This document shows positions 16,470 to 25,342 of a stretch of DNA of 64,000 nt, piece by piece. The DNA lies in contig SCSX01000019.1 of the NCBI GenBank assembly GCA_004297825.1, forward strand, positions 50,930-114,929, in the 5' to 3' direction. The notes under the pieces are model-generated. The model saw only the letters and a program-made list of their open reading frames with translations. It did not search any database and was not told where the DNA came from. Made by a program: the position numbers and the translations under genes. This DNA is from Spirochaetota bacterium. Its GTDB lineage: Bacteria > Spirochaetota > UBA4802 > UBA5368. Position 1 is the stretch's first letter; the number at the start of each line of letters is the position of its first letter.

Positions 16470-18548
16470 ATGAAGAAATTGAGCATAGTGCTGGTTAGCG
16501 CACTTCTCGCGTTCCCGTTCTCCTGCGCGAAAAAAGAGGTCCCCCAGGTCCTTGCGCAGGTGACATTCATAGTCGGGGAGGCGTTCCAGCTTAAAAACAA
16601 CGACTGGGCGCCGCTGCAGATGGGCGGATCGCTCAGGGAAAACGACCGGATCAAAACCGCGCCCGAGGCCTCCGTCGACATTCAGATCGGGGAGAGCCTC
16701 GTCAGGGTGAAGGAGTCAAGCGAGGTAACGCTCGCCAGGATGTATAAAAACTCGGAAACCGGCCTGGAGGAAAACACGCTCGACCTGGCCGTGGGCACGC
16801 TCCTCGCCAAACCCAAGAAGCTCGCCAAGGGAGACAGTTTCTCGGTGAAGACCCCGACCGCGGTCGCGGGCGTGAGGGGCACCATGTTCGTCGTAGAGGC
16901 GGACCCGGCCAGGGACACCACGATCAAGGTGATGGACGGGAAGGTGCAGGTGGCAAAGCGCATTCCCGCACTTGAGAGCATCCAGGATTCCACGGTAAAA
17001 GACTCCGAGGTGATCAAAAAGCTCGAAGAGCAGGTGGAGAAGAGCGCGGTTACGGTGACCGAGAACAAGGAGTGCAAGGTCGAGGCGAAGGCCGTCGACG
17101 AGACCAATAAGAAGGTCGAGAAGATCGTCGATAAGGTCGAGAAGGTGGAGAAAGCCCAGGTCACCGAAGAGAAAAAGACCGAGATGAAGAAGGAGCTCCA
17201 GCAGGAATTCCAGCAGGCCGAAACCGCGAAGGTGATCGAAGAGGTGGCTTCCCAGAAGTCCATTAAGACCGCCGAGATAAAGGAGACACCGGCGAACAAG
17301 GAGCTTAAAAAAGAGTTCGAGACGATCAAGGTCGCGGAGCCTGTCAAGCCGGTGGTTGTCGAACAGAAGGTCGTCAAATCCGAACTCAGGCTCAAGGCCA
17401 ATCCGGGGAACGCGTCTATTTTCGTGAACGGCGAGATGGCGGGGACTGGCGAGATTAAAATGGAGCTCAAGCCGGGAACCTACACGGTGAAAATCCAGGC
17501 GGAAGGTTACCAGGACGCGCAGTATGAGTACGAAATCAAATCCGGCGAAACGCTCGAAAAGCTGGTGGCATTACAGCGTCCGCTGCCGCTCAACCGGCTG
17601 CGCTGGAACCTTGACGTTCGCGAGACGGTGACCAGCGTAATCTACTGGGGCATGGACGTTATCAGCGCGACGAACAAGGGGATGCTCGCGGCAATCAACC
17701 GCGTCACCGCGGTCAAGCGCTGGGAGCGTGACATGGGCAGCCCCATCTCCTCGGGCATTATCGCCGACGGCAATGTGCTTTATTTCGCGACCGCCGACGA
17801 GAACCTGCACGCGGTCGCCACGTACGACGGACAGGTGCTGTGGACGCAAAAGCTCGAGGGCGCGATAATCAACAACATGGTGCCGGTCGTCACCCCGTTA
17901 GAGGTGCTCGCGGCCACCGCGCGGGGCAACGTCTATTCGATAAACAAGTACGGGGCGGTCAACTGGACGAGCAAACTCGACGCGGGCGTGTATGAAACGC
18001 CCATGCTCGCGAACGGGACGCTCTTCGTGTCCGGGGCCGACGGCATGCTGTACGCCTTGAACGCCGCGAACGGCCGCCAGAACTGGGCCGCCGACATGGG
18101 AAGCAAGTTCAAGTTCGTGTTTGCCAATAACGTCATCTACGCGGTGAGCTATTACGGGGCCGTGTCCGGCCTGAGCGCGGTGAACGGCTCGGTGCTGTGG
18201 AAAAAGGAGGCTGGGGAATCGGTGGCGGTCCAGCCGCTGGTGCTCTACGACCGGATTATCGTTGCCGGGGTCAAGGGCCGGGTGGCGGCATTCGCGCTCG
18301 CGAACGGGGCCCCGCTCTATGTCAGCGAGTTGGGCGCCCAGGTCCGCAACAATATGACGTATACGGACGAGGCGATTTACGTATCGGCGGATAAGACGCT
18401 CTACGCGCTGGATCGCGACGGGCGCGTGCAATGGAACTACGCGACGCAGGCGCGGATAAACACGGCGGCGAGCATCACGGGAAACGAGATTTATCTGGGC
18501 CTTGACAGCGGCCAGATAATTTCCTTCAACCGCTTCCTGGTGCGGTAG
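16470..18548 (+). CDS. FecR-PEGA-PQQ-propeller lipoprotein, paralogue of the preceding gene
   Basis: The 692-residue protein starts with a lipoprotein signal (LLAFPFSC, Cys19). It then repeats the neighbour's architecture: a FecR domain (about 28-160, with TPTAVAGVRGTMFVV), a long Lys/Glu-rich helical linker (about 180-300), a PEGA domain (about 305-370) and PQQ-like propeller repeats (about 375-690). It lacks the cytoplasmic and transmembrane parts, so it cannot act on the sigma factor directly. AGGAGG precedes the ATG. A strong terminator ends the unit. It may be an accessory sensor, or a structural partner of the membrane paralogue. Confidence 0.82.
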   Translation: MKKLSIVLVSALLAFPFSCAKKEVPQVLAQVTFIVGEAFQLKNNDWAPLQMGGSLRENDRIKTAPEASVDIQIGESLVRVKESSEVTLARMYKNSETGLEENTLDLAVGTLLAKPKKLAKGDSFSVKTPTAVAGVRGTMFVVEADPARDTTIKVMDGKVQVAKRIPALESIQDSTVKDSEVIKKLEEQVEKSAVTVTENKECKVEAKAVDETNKKVEKIVDKVEKVEKAQVTEEKKTEMKKELQQEFQQAETAKVIEEVASQKSIKTAEIKETPANKELKKEFETIKVAEPVKPVVVEQKVVKSELRLKANPGNASIFVNGEMAGTGEIKMELKPGTYTVKIQAEGYQDAQYEYEIKSGETLEKLVALQRPLPLNRLRWNLDVRETVTSVIYWGMDVISATNKGMLAAINRVTAVKRWERDMGSPISSGIIADGNVLYFATADENLHAVATYDGQVLWTQKLEGAIINNMVPVVTPLEVLAATARGNVYSINKYGAVNWTSKLDAGVYETPMLANGTLFVSGADGMLYALNAANGRQNWAADMGSKFKFVFANNVIYAVSYYGAVSGLSAVNGSVLWKKEAGESVAVQPLVLYDRIIVAGVKGRVAAFALANGAPLYVSELGAQVRNNMTYTDEAIYVSADKTLYALDRDGRVQWNYATQARINTAASITGNEIYLGLDSGQIISFNRFLVR

Positions 18549-18571
18549 ACAAAACTTCAGTCATATCAAGA

Positions 18572-18600
18572 AACCCTCCCGGCTGATCGGGAGGGTTTTT
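18572..18600 (+). terminator. Intrinsic terminator of the sigma/FecR operon
   Basis: A perfect ten-base stem AACCCTCCCG/CGGGAGGGTT with a six-base loop runs into a T-run, 23 bases after the lipoprotein stop codon. Confidence 0.9.
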
Positions 18601-18718
18601 GTTTTTGGGCGCCGATATACCTCTCACAGAAGGAACCGGTCGGCACGTTTTCGATGCGCGCGGTCCCCGGTGCGGGGAACGCTGCGTTGCCCGAAACACG
18701 GGGGGATGCCGGACGGGC

Positions 18719-19627
18719 TTAAAGGCGGTCCGATTTTCCCGGCATGCAGTTCCCGCATTCAAGGCAGTCCGTGCGGGTGCACGATTCCGGGCGCGGTATG
18801 CCCTCCTGATCGATGCGTACGGAAAGCCCGCGCCCGGGACCCGGCGTCTCGATCCCGCTCCATTCGGAAGCCAGGAGGGCGGCCCCGTACGCCGCCATGA
18901 TGGTATTCGCGGGCGGGACCCGGACCTCCAGGGACAGCCGGGCCTCGAACGCGCGTTTCACCGCTTCAAGCTGCGATACGCCTCCGCAAAAGAGCACGGG
19001 GGGCGCGATCCGCACGCCGGGCGACAGGTCGTTCAGGTAATTCTCCACAACCGCGTCGAAAAGGCCCGCGGCGATGGATTCCACGCCGTAACCGCGCTGC
19101 TGGAGATTAATCATCTCGGTTTCCACGAAAACGGTGCATCTCCCGGTGAAGCGCGCGGGATTTTCGCGTGCCCCCATCGCGCGGTCCGAGAGCCCGTCCG
19201 GCGTCAAACCCAGGCGCGCGGACTGTTGTTCGATGAACGAGCCGGTTCCGGCGGCGCATACCGAGTTGAGCCTGAAATCCCGGATACCGCCGTTTTCGAG
19301 GGTAATAAGCTTGGAATCCTGCCCCCCGATCTCGATTATCGTGCGTACGGCCGGCTCGACACGGGCAGCGGCAATCCAGGTCGCGGTAATCTCATTCCTG
19401 ACAATGTCGGCGTCCAGGAGCGCGCCCGCATAGGTCCGCCCGGAGCCCGTGGTGCAGAGGGCCCTGCATGAGCGGTGACCGCTCTCTCTCGCGCGCGCAA
19501 GCATATCGGACAGGCAGGCCGCCGGGTTTCCGCGGTGGAAGCGGTAGTCGGCATAGAGGATATCCCCCCGGGCGCCGGCCACCGCCATCTTCGCGCTGAT
19601 AGAGCCTATATCGATCCCCACGAACAT
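18719..19627 (-). CDS. HgdC/BadF-type ATPase (acyl-CoA dehydratase activase-like)
   Basis: The 302-residue protein has the ASKHA ATPase fold: GIDIGSISAKMAVAG (phosphate 1), IIEIGGQDSKLI (phosphate 2) and the activase signature NSVCAAGTGSFIEQQ, whose Cys with a second Cys (FTGRCTVF) holds a subunit-bridging 4Fe-4S cluster. A C-terminal Cys-rich tail (CTRTDCLECGNC) could bind another cluster. Activases use ATP to push an electron into 2-hydroxyacyl-CoA dehydratases or benzoyl-CoA reductase. No such partner is nearby, so the substrate protein is unknown. It lies alone, convergent with the sigma/FecR operon. Confidence 0.85.
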   Translation of the reverse strand: MFVGIDIGSISAKMAVAGARGDILYADYRFHRGNPAACLSDMLARARESGHRSCRALCTTGSGRTYAGALLDADIVRNEITATWIAAARVEPAVRTIIEIGGQDSKLITLENGGIRDFRLNSVCAAGTGSFIEQQSARLGLTPDGLSDRAMGARENPARFTGRCTVFVETEMINLQQRGYGVESIAAGLFDAVVENYLNDLSPGVRIAPPVLFCGGVSQLEAVKRAFEARLSLEVRVPPANTIMAAYGAALLASEWSGIETPGPGRGLSVRIDQEGIPRPESCTRTDCLECGNCMPGKSDRL

Positions 19628-19721
19628 GAGCTCAGTGTATCACGCCGCACCCCCCCCAAACGCAAGAATAATTCGTCAAATCCGGCCGAAAGGGGCTATT
19701 ATTAATACGTTAAAAAAGTTC

Positions 19722-19750
19722 TTGAATTGCCTTGGATTCGCGGATATGAA
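19722..19750 (+). promoter_or_regulatory. Putative promoter of the chemotaxis operon
   Basis: TTGAAT (19722-19727) and TATGAA (19745-19750) are separated by 17 bases, about 50 bases upstream of cheW. No sigma-28 motif was recognised. Confidence 0.45.
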
Positions 19751-19801
19751 TGGACGTTGAAACGTCCGTAAGGCCTATTAAACCCAAGCGGGGATTTTCT
19801 T

Positions 19802-20338
19802 ATGAATATTCACGAATTGCTTAAAGGAAAGAACCATCTCACCATGAGTGAGGACGTGGAGAACAAGGATACCGACCAGGTGGAGGGCGACATCGTCCAG
19901 TTGGTGAGCTTCCTTCTCGACGAAATGGAGTACGGGATCGATATTCTCAAGGTTCATGAGATCATCCGCATGCCGGAGATCACACGGCTCCCGAACACGC
20001 CGGATTTTATCAAGGGTGTGATCAACCTTCGCGGCAGCGTGATCCCCGTGGTTGACGTGCGCGAACGCTTCGGGTTTTCAAGGGTGGAGGTGACCGATCT
20101 GACGAGGATCATCGTGATCGAGATCGGCGAAAAACTCGTGGGCCTTCTTGTAGACAATGTCTACCAGGTGGTACGGCTTCCCCTCAGCCACATCGAGCAG
20201 CCGTCCGAGCTCATCGAGGGAATTTCCGAGGAGTTTATCGAGGGGATCGGACGATTGAGGAACAGGCTCATCATCATTCTCAAGCTGGACAGCATGCTTT
20301 TCTCGAAGGCCGAGCGCGAAGAGGAAGCGATCGCCTGA
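19802..20338 (+). CDS. cheW: Chemotaxis adaptor CheW
   Basis: The 178-residue CheW-fold protein has VSFLLDEMEYGIDILKVHEI, then GVINLRGSVIPVVDVRERFG and GLLVDNVYQVVRL. It couples chemoreceptors to CheA at the inner membrane. An N-terminal extension of about 30 residues precedes the domain; Met15 is an alternative start. CheA follows 70 bases on, confirming the role. Confidence 0.95.
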   Translation: MNIHELLKGKNHLTMSEDVENKDTDQVEGDIVQLVSFLLDEMEYGIDILKVHEIIRMPEITRLPNTPDFIKGVINLRGSVIPVVDVRERFGFSRVEVTDLTRIIVIEIGEKLVGLLVDNVYQVVRLPLSHIEQPSELIEGISEEFIEGIGRLRNRLIIILKLDSMLFSKAEREEEAIA

Positions 20339-20408
20339 GCGGTATCGATTATCGAAGGGCCGGGTACGGCGCGTACCATTACACTATAAATGAAGCGGGG
20401 TCACTGCG

Positions 20409-23400
20409 ATGGCGTTTTCCCTTGGTGAATATCAGGACATCTTCCTGGAAGAGGCGGACGAGCAGCTGCAGGAGTTGAATCAGAACCTCCTGTACCTGGA
20501 AAAAAACCCGGACGACCTGGAGGTGATCAATAATATCTTCAGGGCCGCGCATTCCCTGAAAAGTTCCGCGGCCTTTGTGGGGCTGAACGACCTGAGCGAC
20601 CTGGCGCACAAGATGGAAAATCTCCTTCAGGGCATCCGGGACCGCACGATGCAGGTCACCCCGGAAATCATCGAGGTGATCTTCAACTGTTTCGACGTCA
20701 TAAGCGCGGTCATTGACCAGGTGGGCTCCGGCAAGAAACCCGACGTGGATTTCAGCGAGATTATGGAACGCATCATCGGGGTGAGCAGCGGGAAGTCCGC
20801 CACGAACGCCCCCCCCGTGGCAAAGACCGCAACCGATGCGGCGCCTGCGCGCGACGATACCAAGATACAGCTCACTGCGGCTCACATGAAGCAGATTCGG
20901 GACGCCCTCCAGAACGGAAGCTCCTGCTGCGAGATTTCCGTAACCCTGGAGCCCGCGGCGCAGATGAAATGGGTGAAGGCGCAGCTCATAATGGCGAACC
21001 TGGAGCGCACCGGCACGGTACTGGCGAGCAAGCCCGCGGCGGATTCACTTACCGATGAGTCGGTTAAGGACGGGATGAAAATAATCCTCGTGACGGCGAA
21101 TTCGCTCGAAGAGGTGAGAAAGGCCTGCGATATCGACCAGGTCCAGCGGGTCGACCTGAGAAAGATGAGCCTCATGAGAAAAGACGACAAGATGGTGCTC
21201 AAGTTCCACGAGCGCGAAACGCTGCTCGAGGAATCCATGGGCAAGCCCGAAGCCGCAGCGGGGAAACGGAACGCAGCGAGCGCGGATACTGCCCCCCTCC
21301 TCCAGGAAGACGAGGACGAGGACGAAGGCGATGTCGACATAGATATAGACAAATCCGAGACGTCGGCGAAAAAGCGCGAGGACACGAAGGGCGTTTCGCT
21401 GAAAATAGTCAAGGTGTCGGTCGATAAGCTGGACCAGCTGCTCTCGAACGTGGGCGAGCTTGTGATCGCGAATTCCGGTTTCTACCGCCTGTACGAGGAT
21501 CTCAGGGCGAGCAGCATCAACAAGACCGTCACGAACGAATTCAAAAACCGCATGGACCAGATGGGCCGGATCGCGAAAGATCTGCAAACCGGGATCATGA
21601 AGACCAGGATGGTACCCGTGGGGCAGGTCTTTTCCAGGTTCTCGCGGCTCGTGCGCGATCTCGCGAAGGAGTTCGGGAAGAATGTCCGGCTCGAGGTGCG
21701 CGGCGAGGAGACCGAGCTTGATAAAAAGGTAATCGACGTGCTGGGCGAGCCGCTCATGCACCTGATACGCAACGCGATCGATCACGGTATCGAGCCTTCC
21801 GAGGAGCGCCGCAAGATCAACAAGCCTGAAACCGCCACGGTGCAACTGGTCGCATTCCAGTCCGGGAACCAGATCCTTGTCCAGGTAGCCGACGACGGTC
21901 GGGGCCTGAACGCACCGAAGATTCGCAAGAAGGCGCTCGAAAAGAATCTCGCGAGTCCCGAGGCGCTCGCCAACATGGATGACGAGGACATCCACAACTT
22001 CATCTTCCAGCCCGGCTTTTCGACGGCCGACGTCGTATCGGATATTTCCGGCCGGGGCGTGGGGATGAACGTGGTAAAAGAAACCGTGTCGGAGCTTAAC
22101 GGCAGTGTGAACATCGAGACCGAGCCGGGGATGGGAACGCGATTCATCCTGGCCTTCCCGCTCACGCTGGCGATCATCCCGGCCATCATGGTGAAGGTAC
22201 GCCGCGAACTGTTCGCCATTCCCCTTTCCGACGTGATCGAGACTATCAAGATTTCCCTCGCGGACATCACCACGATAGAGGGCCACGAGGTCATTAACCT
22301 GCGCGGCGAAATCCTCTCGCTCATACGATTGAACGAGTTCGTGGGCGTGGACAGCGTGCTCGAGGAGGGGCAGAAGGTCCCGGTGGTCGTGGTTGGTTAC
22401 GGCAACCGGAAGATAGGCATGGTCGTCGATTTCCTCGAGGGCAAACAGGAAATCGTGATCAAGTCCCTGGAACAGAATTACTCGACGGTGGAAGGCCTTG
22501 CCGGCGCTTCCATCCTGGGAGACGGGAGCATCTGTCTTATACTTGATATCGCGTCCATGATAAACAAGGTCATCCTGGAACAGGACCGTCTTTCCCGCAT
22601 TCAGCGCCACAGGGCGCAGGACGTCCGGAAAGCCGACATCGAGGTGGTTAAGGATGTGGGCGATTTCACGGTCAAAGCGGCAGGGGTAAAGCAGGAAGCG
22701 CCGCGCGCCGATAAGGGCGCACTCGCAAAGAAGGAAGATACTCCCCAATTAAAAGTGGAAACGCGCGAAAACCTGCGTTCCGCTATCGACACCAAAGCCC
22801 CGGAACCGAAGCACGCGGATCCGGTGCCCGCGCGCGAGGCGGTTAAAGAAGACATCATATTCGACAAGAACCGCAGCGACCAATTCCTGCCGGTGGAAGA
22901 ATCCGGCACGGCGCGTGCGCTCGATGCCGCCGAGGTCGACGCGAGGGTGAAGGATGTACTTCAAAGCTTCAAGGATGAGCTCAAGGACGCCATCAAGGCC
23001 CAGTCGACCGGGGGCGCCATGGAGGATCACATATCGCGGCAGCTCGGCATCGACGCGTCGGATATCGAGCGCATAAGGGTCCTCGCGAACATGGGGATAA
23101 CCAGTGCGGCCGAGTCGCTCTCAAAGATCATTAACAAGCGCGTGGATCTCTCCATTCCCGAGGTTTCCATGATGCCGGTCGAGAAAATTCCCGAGTCGGT
23201 GGGTGAAGTCGACAGCACGTATATCGGCGTCTACATGCCGCTCAAGGGCGACATCAGGGGAACCATACTGTTCAGCCTTCAGGACGGGTCCGGTTTCGAG
23301 CTCATCGACATGCTTTACGGCATAGGCGGGACGACCGAACTCAACGAGGACGGCGAATCCGCACTCAAGGAAGTCACCAATATCGTAGGTTCATCGGTCA

Positions 23401-23633
23401 TCAACGCTTTTTCCGAAAAGACCGGAATCCCGATCAAGCCCGACGTGCCCACCGTGGTGCATGACTACATGCAGTCGATCCTGGATTCGATACTCGTCAT
23501 GCACAACATTTCCAATGACTACGCCCTGGTCATGGATACGCAATTCTATTACCAGGATGACAGGGTCATGGGCAAGCTGCTCATCATGCCGGAGGCGGAA
23601 TCGCTGAGAAAGCTGGTCGAAAAGCTGAGATAG
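20409..23633 (+). CDS. cheA: Chemotaxis histidine kinase CheA fused to a CheC-type phosphatase domain
   Basis: At 1074 residues it is far longer than usual (about 650-750). Its order is HPt with the phospho-acceptor in AAHSLKSSAAF (His48), a P2-like domain (about 155-260), dimerisation (about 337-390), kinase (N-box LIRNAIDHGIEPSEER near 450, DDGRG near 495, GRGVGMNVV near 548), and CheW-like (about 585-720). A variable linker follows, then a C-terminal CheC/CheX-like domain (about 900-1074). That domain carries Ser984-x3-Glu988-x2-Asn991-x22-Pro1014, the CheC active-site pattern. The protein may therefore both make and remove CheY-phosphate. Confidence 0.93.
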   Translation: MAFSLGEYQDIFLEEADEQLQELNQNLLYLEKNPDDLEVINNIFRAAHSLKSSAAFVGLNDLSDLAHKMENLLQGIRDRTMQVTPEIIEVIFNCFDVISAVIDQVGSGKKPDVDFSEIMERIIGVSSGKSATNAPPVAKTATDAAPARDDTKIQLTAAHMKQIRDALQNGSSCCEISVTLEPAAQMKWVKAQLIMANLERTGTVLASKPAADSLTDESVKDGMKIILVTANSLEEVRKACDIDQVQRVDLRKMSLMRKDDKMVLKFHERETLLEESMGKPEAAAGKRNAASADTAPLLQEDEDEDEGDVDIDIDKSETSAKKREDTKGVSLKIVKVSVDKLDQLLSNVGELVIANSGFYRLYEDLRASSINKTVTNEFKNRMDQMGRIAKDLQTGIMKTRMVPVGQVFSRFSRLVRDLAKEFGKNVRLEVRGEETELDKKVIDVLGEPLMHLIRNAIDHGIEPSEERRKINKPETATVQLVAFQSGNQILVQVADDGRGLNAPKIRKKALEKNLASPEALANMDDEDIHNFIFQPGFSTADVVSDISGRGVGMNVVKETVSELNGSVNIETEPGMGTRFILAFPLTLAIIPAIMVKVRRELFAIPLSDVIETIKISLADITTIEGHEVINLRGEILSLIRLNEFVGVDSVLEEGQKVPVVVVGYGNRKIGMVVDFLEGKQEIVIKSLEQNYSTVEGLAGASILGDGSICLILDIASMINKVILEQDRLSRIQRHRAQDVRKADIEVVKDVGDFTVKAAGVKQEAPRADKGALAKKEDTPQLKVETRENLRSAIDTKAPEPKHADPVPAREAVKEDIIFDKNRSDQFLPVEESGTARALDAAEVDARVKDVLQSFKDELKDAIKAQSTGGAMEDHISRQLGIDASDIERIRVLANMGITSAAESLSKIINKRVDLSIPEVSMMPVEKIPESVGEVDSTYIGVYMPLKGDIRGTILFSLQDGSGFELIDMLYGIGGTTELNEDGESALKEVTNIVGSSVINAFSEKTGIPIKPDVPTVVHDYMQSILDSILVMHNISNDYALVMDTQFYYQDDRVMGKLLIMPEAESLRKLVEKLR

Positions 23634-23640
23634 CTTAACC

Positions 23641-24711
23641 ATGGGAGAAAAGATCAAGGTACTGGTCGTTGACGATTCCGCCCTGGTTCGAAAGATAATC
23701 AGCGACGTGCTGCAGCGCGACCCGGAAATTGAAGTGGTGGGTACCGCCAACAACGGGAAGAGCGCGGTCATCAAGAACGAAACGCTGAACCCGGACGTCA
23801 TCACGATGGACATCGAGATGCCCATCATGGACGGCCTGGAGGCTTTGCGAGAAATCATCACGACAAAGCCCAAGCCGGTAATAATGATGAGCGTGCTCAC
23901 CCAGTACGGCGCCGAGGCCACGTTCAAGGCGCTGGAATATGGCGCGGTGGATTTCATTCCCAAACCCTCCACATCGCTTTCACTTACGGTCGATGATATC
24001 GCGGAGCTTCTCATTTCCAAGGTGAAATCGGTATGGCGCTCGAAGATTGCGCCCCATCCCGGACACCCGGCGCTGGCGCGCCACGACCCTTCAACCCCCA
24101 GGACGGAACTGCACCTCGCACCCCTGCCCGCACCTCCCGGAAAGTCCGACAAGATCGTCGCGATCGGTACATCCACGGGCGGCCCCTCGGCGCTGCTCAG
24201 CATATTCCAGCGATTGCCGGAAAAAATGCCGAGCGCGGTTCTGGTCGTTCAGCATATGCCCGAAGGATTCACCAAGGCGTTCGCGGAGCGCCTTGACAAC
24301 AACTCTCATCTCAAGGTGAAAGAAGCCGAGGAGGGAGACCGCGTCCTGCCGGGATGCGGCTATATCGCCCCCGGGCACTCCCACATGCGCGTCGAATCCG
24401 CGGGGGGTGCGCATATCCTGCGCGTATTCCAGTCGGACAAGGTGAACGGCCACAGGCCGTCCATTGACGTGCTTTTTGATTCGGTCGCCGATGCCTTCGG
24501 CCGGAACTCGGTGGGGGTAATCATGACGGGCATGGGAAGGGACGGCGCGGACGGCCTGCTCAGGATCAAGACGAAGGGCGGCTTCACCCTTGCACAGAAT
24601 GAGGAGACCTCGGTCGTATACGGGATGAACAGGGTGGCGGTACAGATAGGAGCGGTGGCCGATATCGTTCCCCTGGTCGAGATACCCGGCAAAATAGTTG
24701 AACATTTATAG
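23641..24711 (+). CDS. cheB: Chemotaxis protein-glutamate methylesterase CheB
   Basis: The 356-residue protein has a receiver domain (VLVVDDSALVRKIISDVLQ, phospho-Asp57 in TMDIEMP, late KP at FIPKPS) and a methylesterase domain with the catalytic triad parts GTSTGGP (Ser178), QHMPEGFT (His) and MTGMGRDGADG (Asp). It removes methyl groups from chemoreceptors when phosphorylated by CheA. It follows cheA by seven bases. No cheR or receptor gene is in the window. Confidence 0.97.
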   Translation: MGEKIKVLVVDDSALVRKIISDVLQRDPEIEVVGTANNGKSAVIKNETLNPDVITMDIEMPIMDGLEALREIITTKPKPVIMMSVLTQYGAEATFKALEYGAVDFIPKPSTSLSLTVDDIAELLISKVKSVWRSKIAPHPGHPALARHDPSTPRTELHLAPLPAPPGKSDKIVAIGTSTGGPSALLSIFQRLPEKMPSAVLVVQHMPEGFTKAFAERLDNNSHLKVKEAEEGDRVLPGCGYIAPGHSHMRVESAGGAHILRVFQSDKVNGHRPSIDVLFDSVADAFGRNSVGVIMTGMGRDGADGLLRIKTKGGFTLAQNEETSVVYGMNRVAVQIGAVADIVPLVEIPGKIVEHL

Positions 24712-24871
24712 AGGGGCGTTATAATAAAATAAGGCTTGCGTGAATTATTTACCCGGGCCCGATAAATTTTAGTTGAATACTGAACATGAGGGGATTACAC
24801 TGTTATCCGCGAGATGCGATTCTTGGCCTGTTTTCCCTGCGGTGACATATCTCTGAAATTGGAGAAGGGCA

Positions 24872-25231
24872 ATGGCGACGATCCTGATAGTTGATGATGC
24901 GAAATTCATGCGGACCCTGGTAAAGGACGCTCTCGTACCCCTTGGCCATGAGGTGATAGGGGAAGCGGAGAACGGCAATCAGGCCGTGGAGCTCTATAAG
25001 AAGCTTAAGCCCGATCTGGTCACCATGGATATCACCATGAGGGAGAAAGACGGCATTCAGGCCGCAGAGGAGATACTGGTGCTCGACCAGAAGGCCCGGA
25101 TAATCATGGTTACCGCCCTGGGCCAGGAGAACCTGCTCACGAAGGCCATTAAAATCGGCGTAAAGGATTTTGTCGTGAAGCCATTCCCGCCGGAAAGACT
25201 TCAAAAGGCGGCGGAGAAAGCCCTCGCCTGA
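24872..25231 (+). CDS. cheY: CheY-like response regulator
   Basis: The 119-residue stand-alone receiver has Asp8/Asp9 (ILIVDDAKFMRTLV), phospho-Asp53 (VTMDITM), the switch Thr in VTALG and Lys in VVKPFPP. The usual MP-x-MDG after the Asp is MREKDG here. It should carry the CheA signal to the flagellar motor. GGAGAAGG precedes the ATG. It lies 160 bases after cheB, so it may have its own promoter. Confidence 0.92.
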   Translation: MATILIVDDAKFMRTLVKDALVPLGHEVIGEAENGNQAVELYKKLKPDLVTMDITMREKDGIQAAEEILVLDQKARIIMVTALGQENLLTKAIKIGVKDFVVKPFPPERLQKAAEKALA

Positions 25232-25289
25232 ACGACCCGCGGCCCGTCCGACTGCTTTTCCCGACAGGAAAAATAAAAGTGTTGCAAAG

Positions 25290-25312
25290 AACGGAGAGAT
25301 TACCTCTCCGTT
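25290..25312 (+). terminator. Hairpin between cheY and scpA, possible terminator
   Basis: AACGGAGAG (25290-25298) and CTCTCCGTT (25304-25312) form a perfect nine-base stem around a five-base loop. Only a short T-rich tail follows, so termination would be weak; it may protect an mRNA end. Confidence 0.4.
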
Positions 25313-25342
25313 TATGGTATTCCAGGATTGAAAAAACGCGCA

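Noticed and set aside
21045..22748. 567-codon ORF antisense to cheA
   Set aside because: Same cause: codon bias of cheA keeps the opposite frame open; no ribosome site or motif was seen.
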